From contig MU839227.1 in NCBI GenBank assembly GCA_030685235.1, positions 1 to 64,000 of the forward strand: DNA of 64,000 bases, written 5' to 3'. Shown piece by piece: positions 43,965 to 55,700 of the stretch; the first letter of the stretch is position 1; every line of letters starts with the position of its first letter. The notes under the pieces are model-generated. The model did not search any database. It was not told the DNA's origin and saw only the letters and a program-made list of their open reading frames with translations. This DNA comes from Copromyces sp. CBS 386.78. Lineage: Eukaryota; Ascomycota; Sordariomycetes; Sordariales; Sordariaceae. The position numbers and the translations under genes are program-made.

Positions 43965-45418
43965 ATTAACAATCTGATACGCACATTACCTATTAATACG
44001 ACGATTAGCATTATAAAATCAATAATTAACTAAACGATATAATATTTTTTTTAAAGATTAATAACGATACTAAGGAGAATATCGCCTACTTTAAAGATAG
44101 CAATAATTGGATCCGTTGGGAACTTATACTCTAATTAAAGTATAATTCGGATACTCTCAAAGAATAGATTTAAAGTAAAATCGAGAGACCTATAGCACCG
44201 AAATAGATTAATCCCAATTAATACTCTATTACTAAAGAAGTAAAAGTACGGATTAAAACCGCTAAAATCGAATTTAATAATTTTAATAACAGAACCATTA
44301 TTAATTTAGAAGAAGTAATTCAAAGAATTCTTCCTACCGAATTTAAAGAATATAATAAAATAATTTTCGATACCCTTATTACTGAAGCGGATTTCTTTAA
44401 TAAAGAGCTCTTTAAATTAGAATTTACGCTCTATCCCGATAACAAGAAAGATTAAAAGGAATTCGTAATTAGCGATAAGGCCGTACGTGCTTGGATGAAA
44501 TTATTAATTAGCTATAATTTATAAAATAATACTATAAAGGAGGAGTGGGAAATTAACGAATAGTATAAAAAATTTAAAACTATAATTAATTATAAGGTAG
44601 TCGATAAGTAGATTAAAGCTTAAAAGTAGTATTAGGAGGCCGTTACCGTACTTATAAAGGAATTTAAAAATTAAGGTAATTAATTTTAAACTTAGTTTAC
44701 TGCTATAAATAACAGCCAAATAATAGGTATTAGAAAAATTAAAGTCCCTAACTCCTAATATATTAATTTTATTAATGTAATTAAAATCGTACGCCCTAAA
44801 TAGTATAAAAGTATTTAGAAATTTAATAAGGAGATAGCCGTTAAGACTCTTACTTTTATAGAAATATATAAAGACTTTAAAAAATACAGTATTAATTCTA
44901 TAAAATACGGAATAGTTTTTAAGGGAGGATATTATAATATTTTTAGCGCTAGCGAAATTAGTATCGAATTTAATAGTTAGAAATCTATATTTAGTAATAA
45001 CTACGAAAAAAAGACTTATAATAAAGACGCTCGTTAAGAAAGCAAGAATAAGAAGTTTATGAGTATTAGGCCTAAAGGTACCACATTTAGGAAAAAAAAG
45101 TACTAATCGAATACGTTTAAATTTCAAACGCGTAAGAAATCTAATTTCCTTATATATAGAACATATAAAAAATCCCTATATACCTTTAAAGAATATTAAT
45201 ATATTAATTTAAATATTAAACTTTAAAAAGTTATTAAGTTAAACCCTTATACCTATTACATTATTAAAGAAAACCTTATAAAAGACCTAGAATTTACTAA
45301 AAAAGTAAAGCATATTATAATCGAAAATAGTAGAGAGGAAAAAATACTTAAGAAATAAAAAAATACGTAACTATCCGACGTAAATCGCAATATTATTTTT
45401 AAAACGACCTTTTAAATT

Positions 45419-45832
45419 GAGAAACGCTATCTGCACCGCTGCCAAACGCTATCTGCACCGCCGTCCAAAACTAAAATCTAAAGTTACTCTACCAAAATAA
45501 GTGTCTATAGTCCCAAAGTAGGCTTGGAATTTTTGTGATTTTCTACTCTATTTAATAATGTCAAAGTTAGCTCTTAAATATTACCGCAGCCTTGAACCTA
45601 CTAATGGTTTAAGAAAAAGAAAGTTTTATTTAGGAATTTCTTACATCTTCCAAAATAGTATATAGGAGAGGCGGTAGAAGAGTTAGTAAATAAATTATAG
45701 TAGAGAGAACCTTACCGAACTCAAAAATACTACTTTTATATTTGGAGCTTACTATTTGCCTAAGTTATACCTTATTAAAGTTTTGGACGGTGGTGCAGAT
45801 AGCGTTTTGCAGCGGTGCAGATAGCGTTTCTC
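45419..45832. mobile_element. hAT-like MITE with 54-bp terminal repeats (414 bp)
   Basis: The terminal inverted repeats begin GAGAAACGCTATCTGCACCG on both strands. They run about 54 bp with two mismatches, and each holds two tandem copies of AAACGCTATCTGCACCGC. A perfect 8-bp target duplication TTTAAATT is at 45411-45418 and 45833-45840. There is no coding capacity. It retains normal CA/TG content although it sits inside RIP-mutated Copia gag-pol, so it either inserted after RIP or escaped it. Confidence 0.93.
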
Positions 45833-48069
45833 TTTAAATTAATAGGGCGTATTAAGTTGGGGAGGAGATTTACCCCTTTAAAAATTTAGCGATTTTTAAT
45901 TCTAATAATTCGCTTTATATCTTTAATAATATTATTCGTTTCCTTTACTTTCGTTATACTAATCTAAATAATTATATATAAGCTAGAGATACTTAAGTAG
46001 CAATTAAAAGGTTTAAAGAAATTAACGTTATTATTAGAAGAAAGAACGGTCCTTTAAAGCTACGGCTAAAAGAAGTTGCTTTCTGCCCTAATTTCGCTAT
46101 TAATTTCGTTTCCTATATTTAATTGCGATTCAAGATTAATATACTTTTATTAATTTATCCGAAAGCGATTAATATAGTAATTACCTTCCTATTCCTTTCA
46201 ATTTCCGCTATAAGGACTATCTTTTCTATAATTAAACTCGCCTTTCTATTATACTTCCGCTTCCTATTATCGCTCCGCCGGTTATTATCCTTAAATCCCC
46301 TATATCCTCCCGGCCTATTTAAACTTTTTAATTATTCTCTTCTAATTATTATCTTAAGTATAATATTATTAAATTTATAAACGAAAATTATATTCAATTC
46401 TATAATTATATTTATAATATTAATAATTATTATAAAAATTTCTCTAATATTTCTATTAGTTACGCTATTAATTATATTGAAAGTAATTTTAAGAACGTTT
46501 AAATCCGCTATATCGCCGGCCTTAAGGAATAATTAAGCTACGACCCTATCCGTAACGAACCTACGTAGCCTGAACTTTAAGATTTTTTAAAGAAAGAATT
46601 TAATATTAATACGTAAAATATTAAATGTAACGCCCTTACTAACTTTGAACGAATACGTTAAGGCCCTATAGAATCCGTTTGCGATTTCTATAATCGATAT
46701 TATATTAAAAAATTTAATTTACTTTATAAATAGTAAAAATACCTGCGTATCATTATTTAGGTTAACCGCCTTCGTCTTTAATTATAGAAAAGTATTCTAA
46801 TAATAGCGGATATCGATACCCTAAATTAGGCGGTAGCGTATATAAAGCGGTTAGAGGGCTTCGAAATTAATTTCGAACCGTTTATATAATATCGCCAATT
46901 TTAAGTATCCTTTTCTAATTAATTATTATCGTCTTCTTTTTTTATTATTATTCTATTTTCTACTTCTATTCCTATTTCTAATTTTATTTCTATTAGTTAA
47001 CTTACTGTCTATCGTTCCCTTCCTCCTTTTATAATAAACCTTAATATTATTTATAATTATTATAATTAATAAAATTATATTTATAACCGTTATATTTAAA
47101 CGAAGTTGCGTAGTACTTACTACGAATATAATAATATTAGCTATACTATATTTACTTATATTAAAAAAGTTTATTTTAATTACGGCCAAACTAAATATAT
47201 AGTATACAATTATTCCTAAACTTCCGGAACGCCGGCCTAAAGTACGAACGCTAAGTTAATTATATTGGTAAAAATAGTATCGGCCTAGGAAAGTGCGGGT
47301 ATATTGTAACTAAATTTAAGTACGAAATTATTAATAAGGATTTATAAGGATTAACGGAAAATATATAAGTTAATAAATTCTAATGCAAAATTAAATCTTA
47401 TCGGGAAATATTTATTCCTAATAGACGTTAAAATTAAATTTATAAATTACCGTTTTATTAACTTCTTTCTTTAATCCGTCCTTATATAAAATTCGATTAC
47501 TTATTTTATTAAACTATGTAATTCCTATAATATTTAGTAGAAATATAAAATTACGTTTACTATCGTTAATTCCCCTAGTATTAACGTTATTTTCGGCTAC
47601 CCCTAACTTTATAAATATAATCCTAAAATTAATTAATCCCAAAGGAAATTCCGTTTCTGTATTAAGGCTAGCGATTTAGATATAAGCTAGGAATTAACGA
47701 ATGAAATTTATAAAGCCGCGGCTTATTTTTATAGATTATGTTAGGATTTTATTCTAATATTAAATCTAAAAGAAGTATTGTAAGCCTTTCGGAATTTTAA
47801 TTCTCCGCTATTTACTAATATTCCGTTCGAAGTACCTATATTAATTTAAATAGAATTTTCTATTCTATTTAACGACCTAGGTCTATTTAGTATTTATCCT
47901 AATATATCCGCTACTATATCCCCTAATATACCTTTTAAAGTCTTTTGTATTATATTAAATAGAATTTATCTTCTATTAAAGCCTTTATTAGAAACATAGT
48001 CTTTCCTTGGGCGGAGCCGGATATGCCCGAGGAAGACAGTGAAACGCCCAGAAATCCAAATCTTTTAAA

Positions 48070-48712
48070 AAAGAATAAATTTTTATTTTTTTAAAAAAAA
48101 ATTATCTATTAAATTTGTTTAAACTAAAATTTCCCTTTAATTAGACAGTATACGAACCTTTAATAAAATACATAATAACTACTATTTAATTATCTTTTAA
48201 AAAATATCTTTATTTTTGTAATTAAGGTTATTAATTAATATTTTCCCTAAAATATTTATTTATTCATTATTTTAAATTAAGATTGCTCTTCGATTAGAAG
48301 GTGTACAGACTTCTAACTGGGTATATAATAACCGCTTTTTTCTTCCAATTATCTTACCATATTTTTATTCTTATAATTAAAGTTATTATTGATATTTTCT
48401 ATAAGAAATTTATTTATTAAATCTTTTAAACTAGGATTTCCCCGTGAATGAAGGGCACGCTGACCTCTAGTATAGTTTATTATGATAGGCATTTTTTTCT
48501 GATTATTTTGATATCCTTTTTGTAGGGTTAGCATTATCTGTTAATATTTTCATTTTTTAGAAGACCCATCTGTCAAATTTTTTTAAACTAAGATTTCTCC
48601 TTAATTAAAAGGCGCACGGACCTCTACCCAGGTATGAAATAACCGCCTTTCTTTTAGGATTATTTTGATACTATTTTTATTTTTAGTGTTAGGGTTATTA
48701 GTAATAGAAAAA
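48070..48712 (+). repeat. ~155-bp tandem repeat, about four copies
   Basis: Anchors 153, 154 and 157 bp apart. Each unit begins with a TTTTAAACTAAGATTT-like segment, then a GCACG/GTACAGACCTCTA-like core, then a GATTATTTTGATA-like segment. Units have diverged by transitions and small indels. Repeat A has one unit. Confidence 0.75.
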
Positions 48713-48749
48713 ACTTGGTCATTTTAAAAAAAATTAGTTCTTATTACTT

Positions 48750-48846
48750 CCTTTCCTTATCGCTTCTTTTCCTTATCGCTTCCTTTCCTTATCGCTTCCT
48801 TTCCTTATCGCTTCCTTTCCTTATCGCTTCCTTTCCTTATCGCTTC
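48750..48846 (+). repeat. 16-bp tandem repeat (TTTCCTTATCGCTTCC)n
   Basis: Six near-perfect copies. An ORF across it is an artefact of the repeat. Confidence 0.9.
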
Positions 48847-51800
48847 GTGCACGGGCCTCCCGAGTTTGGCAACTCGACAGAATTTCCTAATTGGGAACAT
48901 GGGCTCCGCAATTAATTGCACGTTGGCCCATTATAGACAGAACCGCCGCTCCTTCCAGTTTCGGCGCTGAGGTGGGCTCACGGACCACAACCTTTGGTGT
49001 GCCATGACACCTTTGGTGAGCCCGACCTCAGCGCCTCCACGGTGGAAGAATGGGCGTTTCAATTAATACTTCTAATACCGCCCGAACCGGAAAAAGACGT
49101 AGCGTTTACTACTGCTAAATTAATAATTCCGCCCGAATACGAGGAATTCCAATAGGTATTTAAAATATTAGCCGCCCCTTTACTGTAATATAACCGCTTT
49201 GAATACTATATTAATCTAGAAGAAAGGACGTCCGCGCTTTAAGGATTAATTTATATATTTCATATTAAAGAATTAAAAATACTTTAAGAATAATTAATAG
49301 AAGTATTATATAAAACATAAATTCGGCCTTCTATTAGTCTAGTAAGGGTTCCTATTATTTTCGTTTTTAAAAAAGGAAGTAAATTAAAATTATATATTAA
49401 TTACCGGACGTTTAATAAGGTTATAAAAAAGAACTATATAATATTACCGTTAATTAGAAAAATCTTAAATTAATTAGCGTTGGTAAAAATCTTTACTAAA
49501 TTAGATTTAAAAGACGCCTACTATTATATCCGTATTAAGTAGGGAAATAAAGAGAAAACGGCATTTCGTACGAAGTATAAGTATTACGAATTTTTAATTA
49601 TATTTATAAAATTAGCTAATATTCCGGTAACGTTTTAAGCATATATTAATAATATTTTAGTAAAATTAATTAATACTATTTATATTGCTTACCTTAATAA
49701 TATTATAATTTATAATAAGAATAAAGAAGACTATTATAAATATATTAAAGAAGTCCTCTAACGATTATACGAACGTAACCTCTATATTAATTTAAATAAA
49801 TACGAATTCTATATTTAGAAAATATTATTCTTAAATTATATTATATTATTAGAAGGTATTTCGATAAATTTAGAACGGGTAAAAACGATCGCGGATTAGG
49901 AAACCCTAACGAATATTTATAATATTTAAATTTTTTTAAAGTTTATTAACTTCTACCAATAATTCGTAATATTGTATTCTAAAGTAATAATGCTATTAAT
50001 AAAATTATTAAAAGGAAATAAATAATAGCCGTTCGAATTATTAAATAAGGCGAAGGTAGCGTTCGAAGAGTTAAAGCGGCTATTCTAAAAAACGCCTATA
50101 TTGAAATACTTCAATCCGTTATTACCTATCTAAATAGAAACGAACGTATTAAATTTCGTAATTAGGGCAATATTAACGCAATTATATAATATTCAATAAT
50201 ATCCTATTATATTCTTTTCGAAGAAGAAATCGCCGGAAGAAATTTAATATAGCGTTAGAGATGAAGAATTATTAATTATTATTAGGGTATTAAAAGCGTA
50301 GAAATAATATTTATTATATATAAATGAACCGTTCTTAATAATTATAAATTATTTAAATTTCTAATATTTCTAAAATAAAAATAAAATTAGCGCGAAGTAA
50401 AATCGTTAAGTATTAAAATTAATAATATATAATTTTAATATTAAATATTAAGCGGGGAAATTAAATCCGGCGGACGGGTTAGTAAGGAAATTATAATTAT
50501 ATAAAATAATAAACGTATTAAAGGACGGCTATCCGTTATTAAAGGTATTCGAAGAAGGAGAAACGAAGGGTAGGGTAATAAAAGAGGGTTTTATATTAGG
50601 AAAAGACGTTAAAAGAATATTATTAATTAGGAAGGAAACGTAGAAAGTAATAATAGAATAAAAAGAATAGAATAAAAACGATAGGGAAGATAAATTAATA
50701 TAGGGATTAAAGTAGGAAGACAATATTCGAAAGTAAAAAAGAAGAAAACGTAGAGAATATACTAACGAAAGTAAACTTAAAGAAACGCCGAAGAAGAAAG
50801 TAAAATTCGTAAACGAAAATGCTACTACGAAGAAAAGGAGGACGAATAATACTATTATTAAATAAATAAGCGTATATATTATTATTATAAGGGTAAAAAA
50901 AGAAGAAGAATTATTACTACTATTAAATTAATAAATAATAGAAGCGTAGAAAGAAAATTTATTTGTTTTAAAAGAAACGTAGAAAGAATTAGGGAAGGGG
51001 CGTAAAATAGAGAATTAAAAAATAGAGGAAAATAGAATCTTATATTATAATTATTAAATTTATATTTTAGAGCGTTTACGTATAGAGTTTTTATACGCTT
51101 ATTATAATAATATTACTACCGGCTACCTAAAATAATAAAAAACCCTTAAAAAAATTAATTAATTTTATTACTAGCCGACTATTACTATCGATATTAAAAT
51201 ATATATACGTTAATACCTAATTTACTAAAAAACGAAGTTATAAAACCACTAATTTTATAAATTCTTAATATCTTTACTTATTCCTACTATCCTTTAATAA
51301 AATATTTCCTACGACTTTATTACCGGACTACCGCTATTGTACGACCTTATATTAAATTAAATTTATAACGCCGTCTTAATTATTATAGACCGGTTTACTA
51401 AATTCGCCCTCTATATTCCGATATAGAAAATTATTAACGTTAAATAATTCGTTTATTTCTTTTAGTAATATATTTTTCAATAATTTAATCTACTTAATTC
51501 TATTATTTCCGACCGGGGCAATCTCTTTATAAACCTTTTTTAAAAAATTTATTATAAATTTTTAAAAATCTAATACCGCTTTAGTACTATATAATATCCC
51601 TAAACAGACGGCTAAATTAAATATTAAAATTAAAATTTCGAACTTTATTTTCGCATCTTCTATAATTTAAAATAAAATAATTAAGTAAAGAAATTAGCGT
51701 TAGCGTAATAAATATATAATAACTATTTTTATATTATTATTAGGAAATTTTTATCCGAATTATTATTCGGGTATTATTTATAAAGGCCGGCCAATTTAAA

Positions 51801-52469
51801 GAGAGGCCGAAGAAATATATTACTTAACGTTGCTACTAATTATATTAAAAAATTGATTTAGGGTCGTACTAATATTATCGAAGCGTTAAAGGCGGTTAAC
51901 GAAGGGTATACGAAATAGTATAATAAATTATATATAATTAAGGAATTCGAAGTAGGAAATTAAATTCTTTTTAATGTTAAAAATATTAAATAAAGGTATT
52001 TAAATTAAAAATTATCGGATAAATTCTTAGGGCCTTTCTATATTACCGAAGTAATTAGCAATAAGAAAATAATATACTGCCTAGACCTCCCTAATTATTA
52101 TTATATCTACTTAGTATTCTTTATTACTTTATTAAAATTATATTATAATAATTTAATAATAATAGCGCCCCGGGGTAAAGTAGTAAATATTAAAGGAAAT
52201 AAAGAATAGTACGAAATTAAAAAAATTATAAAATATATCGGTTTAGGAAAGAATTAATAATTTTAAGTAAAGTAGAAAGGGTATTTAGAAAATAAAAACG
52301 AATAAATATTATAAGAGAATTTAAATTGCCCGGAATTATTAATAGAATACGAGGAACGGGAGCAATAGTAGAAGCGTTCGAAAGGAAGCTTAGAAATTGG
52401 GGCAATAAGGATTAGTTAAGTAGGTAATAAGAATATAGCCGCTATCGCCGCTATTAAAAAGAAGTATTT

Positions 52470-52523
52470 AGAAGGGATATAAATTGTAAAGAAATATAAG
52501 CCGTAAAAGACGTAAGCCGTGGA
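52470..52523 (+). repeat. 15-bp minisatellite of Gypsy-1, left half
   Basis: Units like AAGCCGTAAAAGACG encode a basic Lys/Arg/Pro-rich repeat at the C-terminus of the Gypsy-1 reading frame. It is cut at GTGGA by Gypsy-2 and continues at 59789. Confidence 0.75.
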
Positions 52524-52733
52524 TATCACGGGGTGAGGCACTGTTAAGGGTAGGGTAGAATATACGTTATTGTGCGAAGGAGAGGAAAGGAAGGATGTAT
52601 GCGGAGGATTAGCTATATAGGCGAGAGCCCTGAAGCCAGGCCGTGCGCGTACATGACCCTACACGTGACCGTGCCATGACGATGGATATAGTGCGAGTAT
52701 AGGGTAGGTATGTTATAGGCTAATCCTATAATA
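52524..52733 (-). repeat. 3' LTR of Gypsy-2
   Basis: 210 bp, homologous to 59579-59788. It contains the preserved block GGCCGTGCGCGTACATGACC. Preceded by GTGGA. Confidence 0.92.
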
Positions 52734-55700
52734 CTATCCCCCCTTAAAAGAAGTTCTAATAGCTTCAAATCTATATATATATATAATTATAATTGTTTTT
52801 ATTCGTTTAGTTCTATCTCCTTTAATATTTTATTATAGTTAATGATTTCTATAAGTAGTATCCTACCTGCCTAGATATTTAATAATTGTCGTAGTATCTT
52901 TCTGTATAATAGGTTTAAAGATTTTTCTATACTCTTGCCTAGCGGCTCGGTTGGTATACGAACGGTTGTAACGCTATTTGGGAGTGGGGTAGAGAGGTCG
53001 ATTACGGCTGTAATCTTTCGTTGTATTAAGTGGGTGGAGCGCCGTTTGGGGGGCTTAGGAGCGGATTCGGGGTCGGAGTCGGGGTCGGGTATTGGGGTAG
53101 TATACTCGGGTTATTATTGTATTTTAGGAAGTATTAACTTATTAGGATTTTCTTTATAAAAGCGGAAGATTATTTTTTCGTAATTAATAATATTAGCTTT
53201 AGGTTCTTAAGTCGGTTAGTAATCTCCTTTCTATTATATATAGTAGTACTAGTAGGTATTATTACTTAGTTAAATATAATCGATAAATTTTTTAAAATCT
53301 TATTCAATACGTTCTTTATAATTATTTATACGGATTATAATTCTACCGTTATTTGCTTTAACGTCTATTAAAATATTTTAGTTAGGGAAGTTTCTACCGA
53401 TTTAAGGTTAAATTATTAAAATGTAAAAGATAGGGGCGTACTTTATATTCGAAGGTAGGGCGAAATAAATTGTATAAAATTCTATTCGTATAATTTTAAA
53501 CGGACCTTCCTATCGAAAGTAAAATTTTAATATTAAGTAATTATTAGCGAAGTTAATTATATTAAATAATATTAAATCCCCTTCCTTATATTTAAGCGAG
53601 TCGATTTAGTAATAATTAGCGTTATTTTTGTATTGTACGTAGGTACGTCTTATTTATTAGGATACGAAGTCCTAAATTGTTTAAAAGTAATTAATTAATT
53701 CGTTAACTTTATAATATTCTTTAAATTAGGCTAATAATAGATTTAAGTATAGTAGGGTACGTAGTTTGGTGCCTATTTAAAGATAAAAACTGTAGTTAGT
53801 AAAGAAGGGAGAAATATTAGTCGATAAAAACGTTGTATTATTGCTTATAAATTTAGCGAAGGGTAATTATTTAATCTAATTAATTTATACCTAATTAATA
53901 TAAAAATAGAAGAATTATTTTATTTTTACGTTAATACGCTCGGTTTGAGCGTTAGTCTAGGGGTAGAAAGCGAAGGTAAGTTTACGAATAATAGTAAATC
54001 GTTTATATAGAGTATTCTAGAAATGTAAAATAAATTACGTATTGCGATTAGAAAGGATTGTATTTAGTAAACTATAAAAGTAGTATACTTAATTAATAAA
54101 GCGATTAATTAGTTTTTTAATTTTTAAAATTATTGTTGGGATATAATAACGTATTTTAATTAATTGGTCAATAATAATAATAATATATTTAAAAATTTGG
54201 CTAAAGTAAATACTTAGGGGTAATAGAGTAATATAATTAATGGAAATGTTTTTTTATAGTATTAGTAATATTTTAAAAGGTTTAAGTAATTTAGCGGATC
54301 TTTGTTTTAAAAATTTCGTTTTAGCGTAGGGGAGATAACCTTTGTAGAAAATTCTAATATTGTAAATTATTTTTTCCTAATAGAAATCGCGTTAAAGAAG
54401 GTTGTAAATCGTATTGTGGCTAGGGTATTCCGCGCTAGGGGAGTTATATTAGCGGCTAATTAAAACGAATTAAAGCTTTTTATTGTACGGGTTGATAATA
54501 ATTTTATTATATTATTTAGTAATTTTGTTATTAGTTATTTAATATTCTGCGAATATTTTATAGAATACTTTTTTAATATTAGGAGTTTATTGCTTATAAG
54601 CGGGGTCCGATAAATAAGAAACGATTTTTTAAAAGAAAATTGAAATTTCGTAGCTATTAAAGATAATATTGTTAATAGATTTATTATTGTAATTACTTAT
54701 TAAGTAGAGAGTAAAATTTAAGGGGTCGAAGTAATTATTTTCGAATTATATAGGATTTAGGAATATTTATTAGCGGGCTATTAAACGATTATTGTTAATA
54801 TTAGCGGGGTAATTGTTGGGTTTGTGGTTTAAGGTATTAGGGCGAAGGTTTTGCGTCCTTGGGGTATATTTAATTAAAAAGTTAAATTGTAATAAAAATT
54901 AGGATTACTTTATATAATACTAGGTAAATTATTTATTAATTATAAAGGTTTAGAGGTTTTTATAGTCGGTTAAAATATTGAAGGGTTATTAAATACCTTC
55001 GAATTCTAGTTTCTATTCTTTGAAAGCCTTAATAATAGCGAATAATTCTTTATTATATATATTATAATTATATTTTTAAGCTATATATTTTAATGAAAAG
55101 TAGGTAATAGGGTAGAGGATATTATTATTTCTATATTAGGATAAAATACTTCCCGCGGCCTAATTGGAGGCGTCTATTTTAATTACCGTTTTTTTAAATT
55201 AATTGTAAATTTTTAATACGGGTTTACTAATAAAAATTCGTTTTAAAGCTTTAAAAGCGGAATTATACGTAATAAATTATAATTATATAGTATTTTTCTT
55301 TATAAATTCGTATAATAGCCCTGCTATTATTAAAAAATTTTTAATAAAATAGCGGTAGAAGTTTACGAAATTTAAGAAAGATTGTAGGGATTTTTTAGAT
55401 TAGGGGACTACCTAATTAGTAACGGTTTTAACTTTTTTAAAATTTATTTTAATGCTTCCCAGTATAATAATAAGGCTTAAATATTTTGTACGTATTATAT
55501 AAAATTCGTATTTATTGATATTAATGTTAAGGCCTATTCTAATTAAGTAGGTAAAAACGTTGTTAATATACCGTTTATAGTCTTTAACGTTATTAGAGTA
55601 AATTAAGACGTTATTGAAATAAGTAATTATATAGACGTCGAAAACGTTATAAAGGATATTATTAATATAGTTCTAGAAAATTCTAAAGGCGTTTTATAAA

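Larger units (their letters stand above)
43791..46126 (+). mobile_element. Copia element 3, 5' part (same family as the inner Copia element)
   Basis: Starts with a 174-bp LTR (43791-43964; TGTCAGATTG... to ...AATCTGACA) that is the complement of the inner Copia LTR. Gag follows on the plus strand (NNWIRWELIL, DTLKEWIQ-like text near 44090-44200). The polyprotein continues to about 46126, where homology to the inner element stops after TTTAATTGCGA. Interrupted by a MITE at 45419-45832. RIP-mutated throughout, except that the LTR's first 120 bases look fairly intact. Confidence 0.85.
47999..49063. repeat. Repeat B: second copy of the unclassified structured repeat
   Basis: Inserted in Gypsy-1 upstream of RT. 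The left end is AAACATAGTCTTTCCTTGGG with a hairpin, then GTGAAACGCCCA; the right end is GAATGGGCGTTTCAAT. It contains about four tandem copies of a ~155-bp unit (anchors AAACTAAAAT at 48121, AAATTAAGAT at 48274, AAACTAGGAT at 48428 and AAACTAAGAT at 48585). A 16-bp tandem repeat follows, then a block shared with repeat A (GCTCCGCAATTAATTGCACG to ATTATAGACAGAACC), then a 3' hairpin with arms 48963-48981 and 49016-49035. Target duplication unresolved. Confidence 0.7.
46127..52518 (+). mobile_element. Gypsy-1 LTR retrotransposon (left part), RIP-inactivated
   Basis: Plus-strand Ty3/Gypsy polyprotein. Possible gag/protease lies at about 46400-48000 (TLNEYVKALKNPF-like text near 46640). Pre-RT text is EYEEF near 49139 and FKILAAPLL. 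Reverse transcriptase has KIFTKLDLKDAYYYIRI near 49490 and YLNNIIIY near 49690-49725, and RNase H follows (PILKYFNPLLPI near 50100). The integrase has FITGLPPLYD near 51310, IIDRFTKFAL near 51380 and ISDRGNLF near 51510. The C-terminus runs into a 15-bp minisatellite at about 52470. Interrupted by repeat B. The left edge is taken as the point where Copia 3 homology stops; no LTR was identified. Many RIP-type stops. Confidence 0.75.

Noticed and set aside
44519..45127. 202-codon minus-strand frame
   Set aside because: It is antisense to Copia gag. RIP depletes the CA/TG needed for antisense stops and leaves long AT-rich frames rich in Ile/Phe/Leu.
48715..48915. 66-codon frame with LSLPFLIASFPYRF repeats
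   Set aside because: It is produced by the 16-bp tandem repeat inside repeat B.
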